This document shows positions 5,846 to 12,069 of a DNA stretch of 15,591 bases, one piece after another (position 1 is the stretch's first letter; each line of letters begins with the position of its first letter). The notes under the pieces are model-generated. The model had not been told where the DNA came from and ran no database searches. It saw only the letters and a list, made by a program, of their open reading frames with translations. The position numbers and the translations under genes are program-made. The DNA is taken from NCBI GenBank assembly GCA_900544255.1, contig UQUM01000043.1, positions 1 through 15,591 of the forward strand, given 5' to 3'. Source of the DNA: an uncultured Sutterella sp. (GTDB taxonomy: Bacteria > Pseudomonadota > Gammaproteobacteria > Burkholderiales > Burkholderiaceae_F).

Positions 5846-6551
5846 GGTGACAGGGAGCATTGATCCCTTGTTGAAAATTCATTTGTCCGCCGGCGAAATG
5901 ATTTTCTGCGAATCCGGCGCGATGGTTGTTATGGACGAGCGGCTGTCGCTTACCGGTAAATCTCGCGGCGGCCTTGCGTCGGCTTTGGGGCGAAAACTTC
6001 TCAACGAAGAGTCGTTCTTTCAGCAGAAGATTGCCGCCGAACTTGGGGCCGGAGACGTTCTTTTGTCGCCGACGTTGGCCGGGGATATTTGGATTCTGGA
6101 TGTAGGTTCGGAACGGTACACCATTGCCGACGGCTGTTATCTTGCCAACACCGAGGGCGTAAAACTTGGTACCAAAACGCAAGGCTTGGGTAAGTCATTG
6201 TTTGCAAGCACCGGCTCAGGACTGAAGGGCTTCTTTGTGATGGAAGCCTCCGGAACGGGGCAACTCGTGGTTTCGGGGTTCGGATCCATGCGCGAAGTCA
6301 TTGTGACGCCGGAGAATCCTCAAGTCATTGATAACGGGCATCTGGTGGCTTGGGACTCATCGCTGCATTACGAGGTGGCGCTCAATACCGGGCACAAGGG
6401 GTTCTTCGGAAAGATGGTCGAAAGTGTGGTTTCCGGTGAAGGCGTAGTTTTGAAGTTCTCTGGACAAGGGCGGGTGATTGTCTGTTCCCGTAATCGGGGA
6501 GCGTTCCTCGATTGGATCCAAAGCAAGATGCCGCAGCCGACGGTGAAATAA
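5832..6551 (+). CDS. AIM24 / TIGR00266 family protein
   Basis: The 239-residue protein carries the beta-rich AIM24 fold: MPSFEVTGSIDPLLKIHL, then GEMIFCESGAMVVMDERLSL near the start, GLGKSLF and GEGVVLKFSGQGRVIVCSRN near the end. Members are soluble trimer-like beta barrels; in yeast AIM24 is mitochondrial and helps cristae organisation, but the bacterial role is unknown. An in-frame ATG at 5754 would add 26 basic residues, but AAGGAGG (5821-5827) is placed 4 bases before ATG 5832, and the family normally begins M.(f/y)ev.g, so I use 5832. It is third in a unit with a secreted nuclease and a small membrane protein. Confidence 0.85.
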   Translation: MPSFEVTGSIDPLLKIHLSAGEMIFCESGAMVVMDERLSLTGKSRGGLASALGRKLLNEESFFQQKIAAELGAGDVLLSPTLAGDIWILDVGSERYTIADGCYLANTEGVKLGTKTQGLGKSLFASTGSGLKGFFVMEASGTGQLVVSGFGSMREVIVTPENPQVIDNGHLVAWDSSLHYEVALNTGHKGFFGKMVESVVSGEGVVLKFSGQGRVIVCSRNRGAFLDWIQSKMPQPTVK

Positions 6552-6574
6552 AAATACAAGCGCTGGAAACACTG

Positions 6575-6602
6575 AAGCCTCACCAGTTTCCCGACGAGGC
6601 TT
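6575..6602. terminator. Possible terminator between convergent genes
   Basis: AAGCCTC (6575-6581) pairs with GAGGCTT (6596-6602) around a 14-base loop, between the AIM24 gene and the yafQ stop. The sequence after it on the plus strand, GTCTGTCTC, is only mildly T-rich. Confidence 0.35.
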
Positions 6603-6613
6603 GTCTGTCTCAA

Positions 6614-6889
6614 TCAGAACGCAAAATCGCCGTGAGTTCCCGTGCGCACCAAGGTTAGAACCAAAACATCGGTTTCAATTCGATAAATCAGTAACCAATC
6701 GGGTTCGATATGGCACTCTCGAAAGGAAGCCCAATTTCCCACAAGAGCGTGATCTCGGTGCCTGATGTCCAGAGGTTCGCCTGTGGCTAATTTCCTAATA
6801 ATATCATCCAACTTCGCTATATCTTTGCCGCGTTTTATTGCGCGTTTGTAGTCTTTGCGAAATTGGGATGTTGCTATGGCGCGGAGCAT
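6614..6889 (-). CDS. yafQ: YafQ-family mRNA interferase toxin
   Basis: The 91-residue protein belongs to the RelE/ParE superfamily and aligns well by eye with E. coli YafQ, a ribosome-dependent mRNA endonuclease. The motifs are DHALVGNW (His47), RECHIEPDWLLIY (His60, Asp64) and RTGTHGDF (His86, Phe91 at the C-terminus), matching the catalytic His50, His63, Asp67 and His87 of YafQ. Length and residues are all conserved, so the toxin is probably active. Its ATG overlaps the antitoxin stop by one base (TAATG), giving coupled, antitoxin-first translation. Confidence 0.92.
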   Translation of the reverse strand: MLRAIATSQFRKDYKRAIKRGKDIAKLDDIIRKLATGEPLDIRHRDHALVGNWASFRECHIEPDWLLIYRIETDVLVLTLVRTGTHGDFAF

Positions 6890-7164
6890 TATTTTTTTAG
6901 TTCCGTCAAAAGATCATCTACTGAGTAGGTTTTCAAATGAGGGGCTTTCAACATTCGGTTCGCTTCATTCAAAGCCGCACGTGTTTCTGCGTTCGGGGTG
7001 TTCAAAGAAGGCAGAAACGGGAGCTGACGTTCTCGGAGTGACTGTTTGATGAACATATTGATGGCAGAATTTAAGCTCAAACCCAAATTGTTGAAGAATT
7101 CATCGGCTTGTTCTTTAAGATTCTTTTCAAGCCTTAAAGTGACATTAATCGTCGCAGTGGTCAT
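6889..7164 (-). CDS. dinJ: RelB/DinJ-family antitoxin
   Basis: Starting at ATG 7162-7164, the protein is 91 residues. The N-terminal strand TINVTLRLEKNLKEQADEFF and following helices (GLSLNSAINMFIKQSL) form a ribbon-helix-helix DNA-binding domain, followed by LPF and a flexible C-terminal part (TYSVDDLLTELKK) that in DinJ wraps around YafQ. The frame is open 16 residues further up to 7212, but AAGGAG stands 7 bases before the chosen ATG. It should neutralise the toxin and, together with it, repress the promoter through the palindrome 7177-7191. Confidence 0.88.
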   Translation of the reverse strand: MTTATINVTLRLEKNLKEQADEFFNNLGLSLNSAINMFIKQSLRERQLPFLPSLNTPNAETRAALNEANRMLKAPHLKTYSVDDLLTELKK

Positions 7165-7176
7165 TAAAATTCTCCT

Positions 7177-7191
7177 TGCAAAGCATTTGCA
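7177..7191. promoter_or_regulatory. Candidate operator of the dinJ-yafQ pair
   Basis: TGCAAA (7177-7182) and TTTGCA (7186-7191) form a perfect palindrome with a 3-base spacer, 13 bases upstream of the antitoxin ATG. A TAAAAT (-10-like, minus strand, 7200-7205) lies just upstream and overlaps the stop codon of the HTH gene. This is a typical place for RelB-type autorepression. No convincing -35 box is seen. Confidence 0.5.
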
Positions 7192-7202
7192 TTGCACATA
7201 TT

Positions 7203-7688
7203 TTAGCGCCATTTACGGATAGTCTGCCTCGGAATCTTGAACTCCTTTTCCAGCTCTCCCGATGTAGCCCCTGCTTGAAGCCGTTCGCGCACCTTGGCTT
7301 TGATCTCATCCGAGTAGTCCCCCGAGAAGCGAATTCCCCGGATGTTGTCTTCGAAGCGTCCGATTTGCCAAAGGCGTTTCCAGGTACGAGCCTTGTCGCG
7401 GCTGATTCCCAGATTGCCGGCATCGGTTTTGTAGCTTCCGCCGTTTTGGAAGATCTTCAGCGCGAGTTCCTGTAAGCGTACTTCAGGAGGATCATCGTCT
7501 CGGACTTTCATGGCGCAGCCATTGCCGGACTGGGCAGAGGTCTCTTCCGGAGAAGAGATGTAGTGCGGCCGCGCCTCGTACGAATCTGCGTCATCATCTG
7601 AAAATACAGGCGCTTGCGGTAGTTCCGGAGTATCGCAAAAAAGGAAAGATGAACCCTCAGCATCCTCGTCAGTGACATTGTGTGACAT
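7203..7688 (-). CDS. Double helix-turn-helix protein, transposase-OrfA-like
   Basis: From ATG 7686-7688 the protein is 161 residues. Residues 1-65 are acidic and low in order (DEDAEG, FSDDDADSYEA). Residues 70-105 contain a helix-turn-helix with LALKIFQNGGSYKTDAGNLG followed by ISRDKARTWKRLW, like the DNA-binding part of IS3-type OrfA proteins. Residues 125-161 repeat the pattern (IKAKVRERLQAGATSGELEK, then EFKIPRQTIRKW). The protein ends one residue after the second motif. Upstream frame reaches 7748; no start has a clear ribosome binding site. It stands 38 bases before the antitoxin start and could be co-transcribed with it. It may be a domesticated or truncated transposase subunit, or a regulator of the divergent EAL operon. 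Confidence 0.6.
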   Translation of the reverse strand: MSHNVTDEDAEGSSFLFCDTPELPQAPVFSDDDADSYEARPHYISSPEETSAQSGNGCAMKVRDDDPPEVRLQELALKIFQNGGSYKTDAGNLGISRDKARTWKRLWQIGRFEDNIRGIRFSGDYSDEIKAKVRERLQAGATSGELEKEFKIPRQTIRKWR

Positions 7689-7694
7689 ATGCGT

Positions 7695-7710
7695 TAGCAT
7701 TAAGATGCTA
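7695..7710. promoter_or_regulatory. Inverted repeat in the divergent HTH/EAL promoter region
   Basis: TAGCAT-TAAG-ATGCTA is a perfect 6-base inverted repeat just upstream of the HTH gene start, 93 bases before the EAL gene. Position suits an operator for the HTH protein or another dimeric regulator. Confidence 0.4.
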
Positions 7711-7762
7711 GCAATTACATGTGCAATATGGGTTTCCAATTGACGCATGCATCGCGTGGACT

Positions 7763-7780
7763 GTCACGGTTAGACGTGAC
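7763..7780. promoter_or_regulatory. Inverted repeat in the EAL gene leader
   Basis: GTCACG-GTTAGA-CGTGAC lies 23 to 40 bases upstream of the EAL start codon. It could be an operator or an RNA hairpin in the leader. A TTGACG at 7739-7744 resembles a -35 box, but no matching -10 box is evident. Confidence 0.35.
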
Positions 7781-7802
7781 GAGAACATTGGAAAGAATTG
7801 TC

Positions 7803-9398
7803 ATGTCTAGCAGTTCAATCGAAAGTCACGAAAGTTCAGTTTACGATCTCATTCGCTTTCCTGTGACGGATCCTCTGCCATTCACGATCCATCGAACGAC
7901 GGGACTGATGACGGTTGATCCCGAGCTCGCCAATGTGCTTGAGCTGCCGGAACCTGAAATGGCCGATGCGGGTGCGTCGCTCGTCGACAGGATTCTCGAC
8001 CCAACGGACCGCCAGCTCTGCCGGCAGAGCTTTCTGGACATGATTGACGGCAAGCGCGCCGATTGCGTGCATTACGGCCGCATGATGATCGCAGGAAGCC
8101 TCTTCTGGATCTGCATTTCTGCCAAGGCCAACAGCGCGCATTCAAGTTCGCGCCTCATCAAGGGCACGGTGATTGTCTTCAACTTCCATCGCGTTCTGCA
8201 TGAGCTTTTAGCACAGTGCGACTGCGAACAGCAGGATCGCGACACGCTTTCCGCCTTCGCCCGCGTGCCCATCGACAGCGAAGCCGTGCTCCTCTCTTTC
8301 GATGAGTTCTGCGGCGAGCCTCACGATTTCTGCGTGCGCCTGAAGAACGAGCTCCGCGACTGCGACGTCATCTTCGCCGAACCCTTGTACGACGGCACCA
8401 TTATTGTTGCCTTCCGTTCGGTTGCACAAGCCTTTGCCGAAAGCTTCCGGAAGCTCGACGGCTTCTGCAAGGTCAGCAAGGAGGCCTCGTTTACGTCCGG
8501 CCGCTCTCCCTTTCTGAAGAAGGCCGTCTACCTGCGCATTGAATTCATGAAGCGACTCGCCGCTCATGTGCCGGTTCAAAGCGGCCTCAACGTCGTCGAG
8601 ACCGTCAATCTGGCCCTTGCATTCCGCCACAACTTCCAGCAGCTGCAGCTCTTCTTCCAGCCGCAGGTGGGGCCTCTCGGGTTCATGGGCGGCGAATTTC
8701 TCGTGCGTCTCAAACCTGATTTCGTCCATGTCACGGTGGGTCCCGACGTCTTCATTCCGATTTTGGAAAAGACGCACATCATCCATCCGTTCGGACGCTG
8801 GGTTGTGGAAACGGCACTCGATCAGACTCGCATTCTCGAGCTTGACATGAAGCCCGGCTTTCACGTGAGCTTCAACATGAGCGCCTGCCAGGCGCGAGAC
8901 GTCGGCTTCATTCCGTTCATCAGGCGCTGCCTCGAGATCTTCCAGATTCCGGTTCAGTACCTGATGATCAAACTCACCGAGACGGCCAAGCCCGTCTGCA
9001 GCCGTCGACTTGCAGACCAGATCCATGCGCTTCGCAAGCTCGGCATTCACACGGCGATTGACGACTTCGGCACGGGACACAACTCGATTGACAGGCTTTT
9101 CCTCATGCGCTATGACGTCGTGAAGTTCTCGAGCAAGTTCGTCGTTTCGTCTCTTGAAGATCCGCGCCGCCTGCGCTTTTTCCAGAAACTGATTTCCGGC
9201 TGCCACGACATCGGCGTCGTCGTCTGCGCCGAAGGGGTCGAGGACGAAGCCATGCTCTGCCGCCTTGCCGAAATGGGCGTCGACCTCTACCAGGGCTACT
9301 TCTTTGCCCGGCCGTGTCCCATTGCCGAAGCGGTGGCTGAGGTCAAGCACTGTCCTTATTTGGCCGCCATTGAGTCGCAGCCCGCATCCGCGGCCTAA
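7803..9398 (+). CDS. PAS / degenerate GGDEF / EAL c-di-GMP phosphodiesterase
   Basis: The 531-residue protein has no membrane segment and should be cytosolic. Residues about 18-130 resemble a PAS sensor (FTIHRTTGLMTVDPELANVL). Residues about 140-260 look like a GGDEF domain that lost its signature. The EAL domain spans about 280-525. The signature reads GEFLVR rather than EALLR, but the metal and catalytic positions are there: Glu298, Asn358, Glu393, DDFGTG with Asp420-421, Lys441, Glu477 and Gln497. It can therefore plausibly hydrolyse c-di-GMP. GGAAAG precedes ATG 7803 by 8 bases; the frame extends to 7719 but that part lies in the promoter region. It heads an operon with a binding protein and a cyclase, close to cellulose genes. 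Confidence 0.85.
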   Translation: MSSSSIESHESSVYDLIRFPVTDPLPFTIHRTTGLMTVDPELANVLELPEPEMADAGASLVDRILDPTDRQLCRQSFLDMIDGKRADCVHYGRMMIAGSLFWICISAKANSAHSSSRLIKGTVIVFNFHRVLHELLAQCDCEQQDRDTLSAFARVPIDSEAVLLSFDEFCGEPHDFCVRLKNELRDCDVIFAEPLYDGTIIVAFRSVAQAFAESFRKLDGFCKVSKEASFTSGRSPFLKKAVYLRIEFMKRLAAHVPVQSGLNVVETVNLALAFRHNFQQLQLFFQPQVGPLGFMGGEFLVRLKPDFVHVTVGPDVFIPILEKTHIIHPFGRWVVETALDQTRILELDMKPGFHVSFNMSACQARDVGFIPFIRRCLEIFQIPVQYLMIKLTETAKPVCSRRLADQIHALRKLGIHTAIDDFGTGHNSIDRLFLMRYDVVKFSSKFVVSSLEDPRRLRFFQKLISGCHDIGVVVCAEGVEDEAMLCRLAEMGVDLYQGYFFARPCPIAEAVAEVKHCPYLAAIESQPASAA

Positions 9399-9430
9399 TC
9401 CCTCTGCGCCTTTGTTGGAGCTTCCATCGA

Positions 9431-10228
9431 ATGAAGAGACTTTTCACCGTCTCCCTACTTGCCGCATTGATTGTCGGCGCCGTCCTAACAGCAAAGCATG
9501 CCGGCACGCACGAGACTGAGAGCTTGCCCGACCGTCCGATCGTCGTGGCGGTCATCGATCAGTATCCGCCCGTTTCATACGTGGCGGAGAACGGCGAGCG
9601 CACGGGCTACGACGTTGAACTGGGGCATGACATCTGCCGCCTGATGAAGATCCGCTGCACCTTCAGACCTTATCCTCTGGGGGATATTCTGCCTGCTCTT
9701 GAAGAGAAGAAGGCGGACATTGCCATGGCAGGGATACGCTCAACCGCCGAGCGCATGCGCACCTTTGCCTTTTCGGACGTTTGCCTCCGAGCCGTTCCCT
9801 TCTTCATTACGAACCATCCGTCGCTTATTCCGTTTATTAAACAGGATCCGAAGCGTCTCGTCATTGGCGTCATGGAGAACAGCCTTCAGCATCAGCGCCT
9901 CGTGAGAGACTATGGCGAAGCCGGCGTCGTGATCAAGACATATGCGAAATACGAGGATATTCCGAAAGCGCTCCATGACGGCGACATCAACATGATGTTC
10001 ACAGACGGAATCTCGGGCTTTGCCCTTCTCAAGAGTCCGCTCGGCCGTGACTTGCGCATTGCAGGCAACTATCCCTTCATCGACTCTGAGCTCACGGATT
10101 CGCGCATTGTCGTCAGCATCGAGCACAAGGATTGGATCGACCTCATCAATCTGGCGCTCATTCGCCTTCAGGCAAGCGGCCGCTTTCAGGAGCTTTCTCT
10201 GAAGTACTTCCCGTACATTAACTACTGA
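9431..10228 (+). CDS. Periplasmic amino-acid-type solute-binding protein
   Basis: This 265-residue protein has a Sec signal (MKRLFTVSLLAALIVGAVLT) and no lipobox cysteine. The rest is an SBP_bac_3 fold: GERTGYDVELGHDIC (residues 55-69), the MAGIRSTAERMRTFAFSD segment (99-116) with Arg108, which binds the ligand carboxylate, and MMFTDGISG (188-196) with Asp192, which binds the amino group. It probably binds an amino acid. No permease or ATPase gene is nearby; instead it lies 32 bases after an EAL gene and 10 bases before a membrane GGDEF gene. A sensory rather than transport role is therefore likely, handing the ligand signal to the cyclase. TTGGAG upstream is a weak ribosome binding site. Confidence 0.85.
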   Translation: MKRLFTVSLLAALIVGAVLTAKHAGTHETESLPDRPIVVAVIDQYPPVSYVAENGERTGYDVELGHDICRLMKIRCTFRPYPLGDILPALEEKKADIAMAGIRSTAERMRTFAFSDVCLRAVPFFITNHPSLIPFIKQDPKRLVIGVMENSLQHQRLVRDYGEAGVVIKTYAKYEDIPKALHDGDINMMFTDGISGFALLKSPLGRDLRIAGNYPFIDSELTDSRIVVSIEHKDWIDLINLALIRLQASGRFQELSLKYFPYINY

Positions 10229-10238
10229 GTTCGTCAGC

Positions 10239-11900
10239 ATGCCTTCACACATAAACAAGGATCCCGGTTCTGCCCGAACGCTCATGACGATGAGACAATT
10301 CATCATTTTCTCTCTGATTCCGGTCTTGCTGTTCATGATCGGCGCGGGCTTCTTTTCTTACCGCATGATCGACAGCATCGAGAACCACACGAATGAGCTC
10401 GCTCGAAGTACTGTCTCGAACCTCTTTCGCGTTCAGCGCGGCGCGGTGAATCTCGAATGCCTGCGCTTCACGCTGGCATCGCTCGTCGAGGCGCACGATC
10501 ATGAGTTTGCAAGAAACGCCTACATCAACGCTTGGAAGCTTTTGTCCGAGTCAACGCTCGACCGTCACGACAAGACGAAGCAGAAGATGGAGGAGCTTCT
10601 TGAAACCGTGCGCGGTGTTTGGGAGCAGCGCCAGAATTACGAAATGCTTCTTTCGTCCATTCGAAAGCACGACCGGATGCTCTTCGATGATCTTCTCAAC
10701 GCCGCCGCCATTGCCAAGCCCGTTGACGCGGATGATATGCCGCAGATCAGCTTCCAGCCGATGCGCCATGAATACCTCGAATACGATGAGAGCATTCATC
10801 AGAAGCAGATCAAAGAATTCAAGGACGTCTATGACAAGGTTTGCACGAACAACACCGTTGACGCAATCAGCCCCCGGTGCCATCGCATGGAACGCATTTT
10901 CGACGTGCTTGGGCGCGAAATCAACGATCTGTCCGCCATTCGAGGACCTTTTGAAAAACAGATCGCTCTCATGAAGAAGCAGACGCTTGCTTTGCGCACG
11001 GAGTATTCCGTAACCGAATCCGACAAGCTTCTCAGCGAAATTCATCGGATCAACGACATTGCGAGCCCGGCCATCCCGTTTGCCGTTCTTCTGACCGGGA
11101 TCTGCGTAATGCTTTTCGGCATTCTCTTCGTCTGGTTCTACGTTGTGATGAAGCCCATCATGCTTCTTTCCGAGGGCATTAGCAGGTTCCTGAAGGACGG
11201 GACGATGCCGACGAATCCCAATTCCCGTATTATCGAGGTTGACCGCGGCATCAGCTGGTTCATGAAGTCCTGCGAGCAGTCGAATCAGAACCGCGATGAA
11301 AAGCACGTGATTGAAGCCATGTATTCCCGTCTCATGACTGAGAGCGCTAGGGACACACTCACGGGCGTCTTAAACCGAAAGGCGCTTCGCGAATTCATTC
11401 ATCACAACCCGGTCCCTCATGCGATGACCGGCCTCATGATGATCGACATCGACTTCTTCAAGAGAATCAACGACACCCGCGGGCACCCCTTCGGCGACAA
11501 GATCCTTGAGGCCCTCGGACACGTTCTGAAGGAAAACCTGTCGGAGCGCGATCACATCTTCCGCTACGGCGGTGAAGAATTCTGCGTCGTCATTACGGGC
11601 GTCACACCGGTCAAGATCGGAATCGTAGCAGACAGGCTCCTCGGCGTCGTGCGCAGGATCTCCCGGAAGGACGCTTCCATTTCTCCGGACTGCGCAGCCG
11701 ATGACCCGCTGACGATTTCCATCGGGCTCAGCACGGTCCTTCGGATCGATGGCGAGAAGAATTTCGACGACCTTATTCACGAGGCCGACATCGCGCTCTA
11801 CGCCGCCAAAAACGCCGGTCGAGACCGCTCAATGGCCTTCGACGAATCCATGATCGAGGCGCCGGAAATGAAGAGGTCCGGACCTGACAAAGCGCCTTGA
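10239..11900 (+). CDS. Membrane-bound GGDEF diguanylate cyclase
   Basis: The 553-residue protein has transmembrane helices at about 18-43 and 278-303 enclosing a mostly helical periplasmic domain of about 235 residues that I cannot assign to a family. A HAMP-like linker and coil (about 305-370) lead to the GGDEF domain (about 370-540) with DTLTGVLNRKAL, MIDIDFFKRINDTRGHPFGD and RYGGEEF (442-448), all active-site parts of c-di-GMP synthesis from two GTP. The inhibitory RxxD site normally found before RYGGEEF reads SERD, so product inhibition at that site is probably absent. It starts 10 bases after the binding-protein stop, without a clear ribosome binding site, which suggests translational coupling. 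ATG 10284 is an alternative start. Confidence 0.92.
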   Translation: MPSHINKDPGSARTLMTMRQFIIFSLIPVLLFMIGAGFFSYRMIDSIENHTNELARSTVSNLFRVQRGAVNLECLRFTLASLVEAHDHEFARNAYINAWKLLSESTLDRHDKTKQKMEELLETVRGVWEQRQNYEMLLSSIRKHDRMLFDDLLNAAAIAKPVDADDMPQISFQPMRHEYLEYDESIHQKQIKEFKDVYDKVCTNNTVDAISPRCHRMERIFDVLGREINDLSAIRGPFEKQIALMKKQTLALRTEYSVTESDKLLSEIHRINDIASPAIPFAVLLTGICVMLFGILFVWFYVVMKPIMLLSEGISRFLKDGTMPTNPNSRIIEVDRGISWFMKSCEQSNQNRDEKHVIEAMYSRLMTESARDTLTGVLNRKALREFIHHNPVPHAMTGLMMIDIDFFKRINDTRGHPFGDKILEALGHVLKENLSERDHIFRYGGEEFCVVITGVTPVKIGIVADRLLGVVRRISRKDASISPDCAADDPLTISIGLSTVLRIDGEKNFDDLIHEADIALYAAKNAGRDRSMAFDESMIEAPEMKRSGPDKAP

Positions 11901-11925
11901 CGTCGCTCGGGCCGGAAGACTAATG

Positions 11926-11955
11926 AGGGAATGCCGAATGACTCGGGTATTCCCT
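11926..11955. terminator. Terminator of the c-di-GMP operon
   Basis: AGGGAAT (11926-11932) pairs with ATTCCCT (11949-11955) and CCGA (11934-11937) with TCGG (11943-11946), with a small internal bulge, 25 bases after the cyclase stop. CTGTTTCATTC follows on the plus strand. The hairpin may serve both converging operons. Confidence 0.6.
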
Positions 11956-11979
11956 CTGTTTCATTCTGCCATACGCCTC

Positions 11980-12019
11980 TTGACGTTCTCTCCGTCGTTC
12001 ACGGCGGAGAGAACGTCAA
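11980..12019. repeat. Long hairpin between converging operons
   Basis: TTGACGTTCTCTCCG (11980-11994) and CGGAGAGAACGTCAA (12005-12019) are perfect 15-base arms around a 10-base loop, about 50 bases after the bcsC stop. No T tract follows on either side, so it is not a standard terminator. It could protect mRNA 3' ends or be a bidirectional transcription barrier. A 27-codon minus-strand frame (11961-12044) runs through it but has no ribosome binding site. Confidence 0.6.
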
Positions 12020-12069
12020 AGTTGATGAACGGCAGGTCGCTCATGTAGTTGTCACAGGAAAGTTGGTGA

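Noticed and set aside
7719..7802. N-terminal extension of the EAL protein from ATG 7719
   Set aside because: This part covers the inverted repeat 7763-7780 and probable promoter; a GGAAAG site precedes ATG 7803.
8208..9350. 380-codon minus-strand frame opposite the EAL gene
   Set aside because: The plus strand carries all EAL catalytic motifs; the minus product is a repetitive charged sequence typical of antisense reading.
10551..11306. 251-codon minus-strand frame opposite the cyclase gene
   Set aside because: It is antisense to the periplasmic and membrane parts of the GGDEF protein, without a ribosome binding site or recognisable motif.
11961..12044. 27-residue minus-strand peptide after bcsC
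   Set aside because: It has plausible composition, but no ribosome binding site and it lies over a perfect hairpin, so I kept the hairpin as the feature.
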